Origin: Pararhodobacter sp034676075
GTDB lineage: Bacteria > Pseudomonadota > Alphaproteobacteria > Rhodobacterales > Rhodobacteraceae
Assembly: GCF_034676075.1 (NCBI RefSeq)
Contig: NZ_JAUCCQ010000009.1
Span: forward strand, 1 to 64,000
Length of the DNA stretch: 64,000 nucleotides
Direction: 5' to 3'
Shown here: positions 61,149 through 64,000 of the stretch, one piece after another
Layout: each line of letters starts with the position of its first letter
Position numbering within the stretch: position 1 is the first letter of the stretch
The notes under the pieces: generated by a model
The model's database searches: none
Told to the model about the DNA's origin: nothing
Seen by the model: the letters and a program-made list of their open reading frames with translations, nothing else
Position numbers and translations under genes: made by a program

Positions 61149-61678
61149 GGCGTCACGCCTTCCTCGGCCACGGTTGCGACGGCGGCGTTGCACCAGTCCA
61201 TGACTATAGCCTCGGTCGGTGCGAGGATCGTCGCCATGCCATCGGCATAGCGGTCGAACGCGGCCCTGTGGGTTTCGGAGAGACCCGTCAGGACAGGAAC
61301 GCCGCGGGCAAGCGCCTCGGAGATCAGCGCGCGGAAGCCGCGCCCCTCTGCCTCGCTCAGGCCAAACTTGTTGAGGATCACGAGGTCTGCCCGGCCGGCC
61401 CGAAGCCGCGACATCGCCAGCCCGACGGCCTCCTCGAAGGCGCCCGCATCCATCCGGCAGGCGGTGGCGCCGGGTCCGAGATCCTGCGTGATGCGCCAGC
61501 GCGGCCCGTTGGGCAGAAGCCAGAGATCGCAGTCGCACGATCCCGATCCGGCATCGGGCGAGGCCGCGCGCAACGCACCCACCAGCCGGACGCCGTCCTG
61601 CGTTAGCCGGTCAGCCACCGCGTCCATAAGACGATCCGTCCCGCCGCGTCCCCCGACTGTCACTCCCGCAAGCCGCAT
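61145..61678 (-). CDS. DUF2478 protein, second copy
   Basis: A 177-residue DUF2478 protein: MRLAGVTVGGRGGTDRLMD, WRITQDLGPGATACRMDAG, LVILNKFGLSEAEGRGF and VPVLTGLSETHRAAFDRYA. It aligns with the copy at 41460 through the whole length, though identity is moderate, so they are old paralogs. It has a Cys trio (SGSCDCDLWLLPN) that partly matches the other copy's GPCDMDV. It lies between RIC and the folate gene. Confidence 0.8.
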   Translation of the reverse strand: MRLAGVTVGGRGGTDRLMDAVADRLTQDGVRLVGALRAASPDAGSGSCDCDLWLLPNGPRWRITQDLGPGATACRMDAGAFEEAVGLAMSRLRAGRADLVILNKFGLSEAEGRGFRALISEALARGVPVLTGLSETHRAAFDRYADGMATILAPTEAIVMDWCNAAVATVAEEGVTP

Positions 61679-61685
61679 CTTCGCC

Positions 61686-62168
61686 TCAAGCCTGCTCGAA
61701 GCGCGGGAACAGCACGTTGTTTTCCAACGCGATATGCGCAGCAAGGTCGTCGAACAGCGTCGTCAGGCCGCCATAGAGCGAGCGCCAGGAGCCGCAGGCG
61801 TGCTCGGGCGGTGTCAGATCGCAGGTGAGCCGCCGGATTAGCGCGATGTTTTCGGCGTGATCGTCATGGTCGGCGCGCATTACCGCGATGGGGTGCTCGA
61901 TGCCCGGCCCGCCGCCCGCGCGCATGGCCGGAAACAAAATCATCTCCTCCTTCATCATGTGATCCTCCATCTCCCCGGCGAGCGTCCGGATGGCCGCGGC
62001 GAGCCCCGTGGGCGCCTCGGGATCGTCCGCGTGCACCCGCTCGACCCGGTCGGCGAGCAGTACGAGCGAGGCGAGATCCTCCCGATGCATCTCGTGATAG
62101 CGCGTCAGGATGTGATCGATCAGCGCGCCGGTCTCCTGAGGCACGTCCGTTTCTGGGAGGTCTTTCAT
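61686..62168 (-). CDS. hemerythrin-domain RIC/DnrN-like iron-sulfur repair protein
   Basis: A 160-residue protein with an HHE four-helix domain: LIDHILTRYHEMHREDLASL, EMEDHMMKEEMILFPAM, MRADHDDHAENIALIRRL and DLAAHIALENNVLFPRF. The His/Glu spacing fits the di-iron RIC (YtfE/ScdA/DnrN) family, but the short ScdA N-terminal domain with its Cys pair is missing. RIC proteins repair Fe-S clusters damaged by NO. It is the first gene of the leftward operon and faces the NsrR-like gene. Confidence 0.85.
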   Translation of the reverse strand: MKDLPETDVPQETGALIDHILTRYHEMHREDLASLVLLADRVERVHADDPEAPTGLAAAIRTLAGEMEDHMMKEEMILFPAMRAGGGPGIEHPIAVMRADHDDHAENIALIRRLTCDLTPPEHACGSWRSLYGGLTTLFDDLAAHIALENNVLFPRFEQA

Positions 62169-62220
62169 TGCGGGTCCTTTCCCTCGCGCGTCGCCCGGTC
62201 CTTGCGTGGGCCGCAGCGAA

Positions 62221-62271
62221 TTGGTATTTGAGATACGCATACCGCTCGTGAATGCGCATTTCAACTACCAA
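62221..62271. promoter_or_regulatory. 51-bp inverted repeat, likely NsrR operator region
   Basis: Left arm TTGGTATTTGAGATACGCAT (62221-62240) and right arm 62252-62271 (begins ATGCGCATTTCAAC, ends TACCAA) match in 17 of 20 positions when inverted, with an 11-bp spacer. It lies between the divergent RIC and NsrR-like genes and each arm contains a shorter imperfect palindrome, so it may be two sites or one large one. Confidence 0.65.
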
Positions 62272-62286
62272 ATCAGGATCGCGACC

Positions 62287-62700
62287 TTGCGCCTCACCTC
62301 CTTCACCGATTACGGCCTGCGCGTTCTGATGCGGATGGCGGGCGCACCCGACCGGGCCTTCACCACGTCGGAACTCGCCGATGAATTCCGTGTCTCCCGC
62401 AACCATCTGGCCAAGGTGATCTCGGCACTTGCCGCGGCAGGTCTTCTGGAAACCCGGCGCGGCGGTGGGGGAGGCGCCATGCTGGCCCGTGCACCCGAAG
62501 ACATCCGCCTGGGCGATGTGGTGGCGGCCCTCGAAGCCGATCAAGCTCTGGTGGAATGCTTCGCCGTCGGCACCAACAGCTGCACCCTGACCCCGCAATG
62601 TCGGTTGAAAGCGCGGCTGGCCCATGCTGAGGCGGCGTTTGTCGCCGACCTCAACCGCGGCACCCTGGCCGATTGCGTTTACCGTCCGGAAAACGCCTGA
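62287..62700 (+). CDS. nsrR: Rrf2-family regulator, NsrR-like
   Basis: A 137-residue regulator with the Rrf2 start MRLTSFTDYGLRVLMRMAG (TTG codon at 62287; the only start that gives the normal N-terminus, with AGGA eight bases upstream). Winged HTH: FTTSELADEFRVSRNHLAKV. Cys91, Cys99 and Cys105, plus Asp8, are placed to bind an Fe-S cluster as in NsrR. NsrR senses NO through that cluster and represses NO-defence genes; here it faces the RIC-ubi-nnr operon. The end overlaps the next, converging gene by 22 bases. Confidence 0.8.
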   Translation: MRLTSFTDYGLRVLMRMAGAPDRAFTTSELADEFRVSRNHLAKVISALAAAGLLETRRGGGGGAMLARAPEDIRLGDVVAALEADQALVECFAVGTNSCTLTPQCRLKARLAHAEAAFVADLNRGTLADCVYRPENA

Positions 62701-63056
62701 CGCGCCACCCACGCGATCCAGCCCCAGACCGCGCTGCGCAGGGCCATGGCGTAAACGGTACGCATCTCGAAGGCTCCACCTTGGGCGACATGCAGGCCGA
62801 ACGCCGCGAAAACCAGCAGCGTTGCGGCGAAGATCACGAACGATAGTGGCCAGGCCCATCGCCGCCGCTGCCACAGGCCGAGACCCGCGACGACATAGGC
62901 GAGCCCGGCCAGCGTGTTGAACCACAGCACGAAGGGTACGACTGCCCCCATGTCGGCTGATCCGAGCAATGTTCGGCCACCAGAGAAAACGGTCAGCACG
63001 CCAAAGGCAATCGCAACACCGCCCGCTATGCGGAGCGTCAGACTGGTTCTAGGCAT
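62679..63056 (-). CDS. hypothetical four-span membrane protein
   Basis: A 125-residue protein with four hydrophobic segments: LRIAGGVAIAFGVLTVFSGG, VVPFVLWFNTLAGLAYVVAG, WAWPLSFVIFAATLLVFAAF and a C-terminal one around LRSAVWGWIAWVARQ. No motif recognised. The start overlaps the tetR end, so it is probably co-expressed with that regulator, and its end overlaps the NsrR-like gene on the other strand. Confidence 0.7.
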   Translation of the reverse strand: MPRTSLTLRIAGGVAIAFGVLTVFSGGRTLLGSADMGAVVPFVLWFNTLAGLAYVVAGLGLWQRRRWAWPLSFVIFAATLLVFAAFGLHVAQGGAFEMRTVYAMALRSAVWGWIAWVARQAFSGR

Positions 63057-63663
63057 CGCAAGCGCCCTCCTTCGCGCGTAGAAGTTCCATCTGCACGTCA
63101 AACAGCCGCAACCCCTCAGGCACGAGCGCAAAGCCCCGGGCGCCGAGCGTCCAGCGGATGGCGACACCCTGCACCAGCGACGTCAACAGGATGGCGACAT
63201 CTTCCGGGCTGACGTCGTGCTTCAGATCGCCCGCAGCCTGAAGATCACGGATCACGGCAACAAGGCGGCCCTGAAAAGCGCCCAGAAGCCCCCGGAACAC
63301 GTCGCGCAGGGCTTGATTGTCCACCTGCAACTCGCGCGAGAACAGGATCGAGGGCAGGGCTGGCGTCTCGGATATGGCTGACAGCTGCGCACCGATCAGC
63401 GCTTTCAGGCGTTCGTGCGGCCCGGTGGCCCCTGCCTCGGCCGCAGCCCAGTAACTCTGCAACCGGTCAGCGATATCCTCGGCCACCGCCAGCCAGAGCG
63501 CGCCCTTGGTGGGGAAATGCCGGAAGATCGCAGGCTGACTGAGGCCGATGGCACGCGCGACATCCGTGGTGCTCAGCCGGTCGGGTCCGATCTCGTCGGC
63601 CAGTCGCAGAACCTCGGCCACGATTTGCGCCTTTCTCTCTTCAGCACTTTGACGGCCCGACAT
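63049..63663 (-). CDS. TetR/AcrR-family transcriptional regulator
   Basis: A 204-residue TetR regulator. The HTH is residues ~8-55: QIVAEVLRLADEIGPDRLST, then VARAIGLSQPAIFRHFPTKG. The ligand-binding domain (60-204) is helical with no specific signature. The start is 12 bases from a clean inverted repeat that would be its operator. It is divergent from the cytochrome b561 gene and shares its promoter region, so it probably represses both. Confidence 0.88.
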   Translation of the reverse strand: MSGRQSAEERKAQIVAEVLRLADEIGPDRLSTTDVARAIGLSQPAIFRHFPTKGALWLAVAEDIADRLQSYWAAAEAGATGPHERLKALIGAQLSAISETPALPSILFSRELQVDNQALRDVFRGLLGAFQGRLVAVIRDLQAAGDLKHDVSPEDVAILLTSLVQGVAIRWTLGARGFALVPEGLRLFDVQMELLRAKEGACDA

Positions 63664-63673
63664 GAGTCACCTC

Positions 63674-63702
63674 TTGTTAGTTATAAGTCACTAACATATA
63701 CT
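63674..63702 (+). promoter_or_regulatory. promoter of the cytochrome b561 gene with TetR operator
   Basis: A -35 TTGTTA (63674-63679) and -10 TATACT (63697-63702) are separated by the ideal 17 bases. The inverted repeat TGTTAGT / ACTAACA (63675-63681 and 63690-63696) fills that spacer, so a bound TetR protein would block RNA polymerase. The gene starts at 63760. Confidence 0.7.
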
Positions 63703-63759
63703 GTTGACAACCGCAACCTCTATCCCGAGTCGCGCACCCTGACCGAAAGGATCCTAGCC

Positions 63760-64000
63760 ATGCCCGCCAAGACCGCCCCCACCGGCTATTCCCGCCTTCA
63801 GATCGCGCTGCATTGGCTCATCTTCGCACTGATCGCGCAGCAATATCTTTTCAAGGACGCGATGTCGGCCGCATGGGACCGCATCACCGATGGGCTGGAG
63901 GCTGGGTTCGACCCGCTCGTGCTGGCCCATGTGGCGGGCGGCGCGCTGGTGATGATCTTCGCGCTGTGGCGGTTGACCCTGCGCGCCAGGCGCGGCGTGC
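63760..64000 (+). CDS. cytochrome b561-type protein, 3' truncated by the window
   Basis: The first 80 residues of a cytochrome b561 protein: GYSRLQIALHWLIFALIAQQ (haem-binding His in ALHW) and VLAHVAGGALVMIFALWRLT (second-helix His). The reading frame is still open at the window edge. These are four-helix di-haem quinol-binding membrane proteins. GAAAGGA lies about 12 bases before the ATG. Its expression seems controlled by the divergent TetR gene. Confidence 0.85.
   Translation, partial: MPAKTAPTGYSRLQIALHWLIFALIAQQYLFKDAMSAAWDRITDGLEAGFDPLVLAHVAGGALVMIFALWRLTLRARRGV

Overview
The window is GC-rich DNA that looks like a member of the Rhodobacterales (roseobacter/Paracoccus-type Alphaproteobacteria). 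The pointers are a VirD2/VirD4/VirB conjugation system of the kind found on roseobacter plasmids, a double-length NarK followed by narGHJI as in Paracoccus, a Cys-less Crp/Fnr regulator beside narK, and ubiTUV genes tied to anaerobic respiration. The T4SS and relaxase argue for a large conjugative plasmid or an integrative conjugative element. No replication genes, integrase, transposase or rRNA/tRNA were recognised, so which of the two it is stays open. Everything here was read by eye from sequence; no search was run.

Layout. (1) 1-11.0 kb: accessory and defence region. It holds a DUF2493 fragment, a WGR protein and then a tightly packed eight-gene operon (721-9217): FitA/FitB toxin-antitoxin, an MmeI-like adenine methyltransferase whose nuclease motif appears lost, a small unknown, an SF2 helicase, a GIY-YIG (T5orf172-type) nuclease, a Cys/His-rich unknown and an Abi_C protein. 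A zinc-ribbon protein with a HEPN-like R-x4-H motif follows. This operon is the best candidate for an undescribed defence system. (2) 11.2-18.0 kb: DNA transfer and replication genes. virC2-like and virC1-like genes point left and virD1-virD2-virD4 point right, around a roughly 350-bp array of degenerate 21-bp repeats and a long inverted repeat (oriT candidate).

(3) 18.3-29.3 kb: copper-resistance island (Met-rich multicopper oxidase, DUF302, TVP38, APC permease, Cu(I) P1B ATPase, DUF411, a CsoR-type repressor with an MFS exporter, a His-rich periplasmic protein, a HupE-like permease and an anchor protein). It sits between virD4 and the virB genes. (4) 29.4-41.3 kb: a leftward virB operon encoding the mating-pair channel, including a VirB5-like protein that carries a lytic transglycosylase domain.

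(5) 41.5-56.1 kb: leftward operon narK-narG-narH-narJ-narI-ppiC-hemerythrin-carbonic anhydrase-moeA-DUF2478, divergent from a narR-like regulator, with two FNR-type boxes between them. It encodes nitrate import, quinol:nitrate reduction and molybdenum cofactor supply. (6) 56.1-62.7 kb: leftward operon RIC hemerythrin-DUF2478-5-FTHF cyclo-ligase-ubiT-ubiU-ubiV-nnrS-nnrU, divergent from an NsrR-like NO sensor, with a large inverted repeat between. It links NO damage repair, oxygen-independent ubiquinone synthesis and denitrification accessories. (7) 62.7-64 kb: a small membrane protein, a TetR regulator with its operator in the promoter of a truncated cytochrome b561 gene.

Together the DNA is a self-transfer module carrying phage defence, copper tolerance and anaerobic nitrate respiration.
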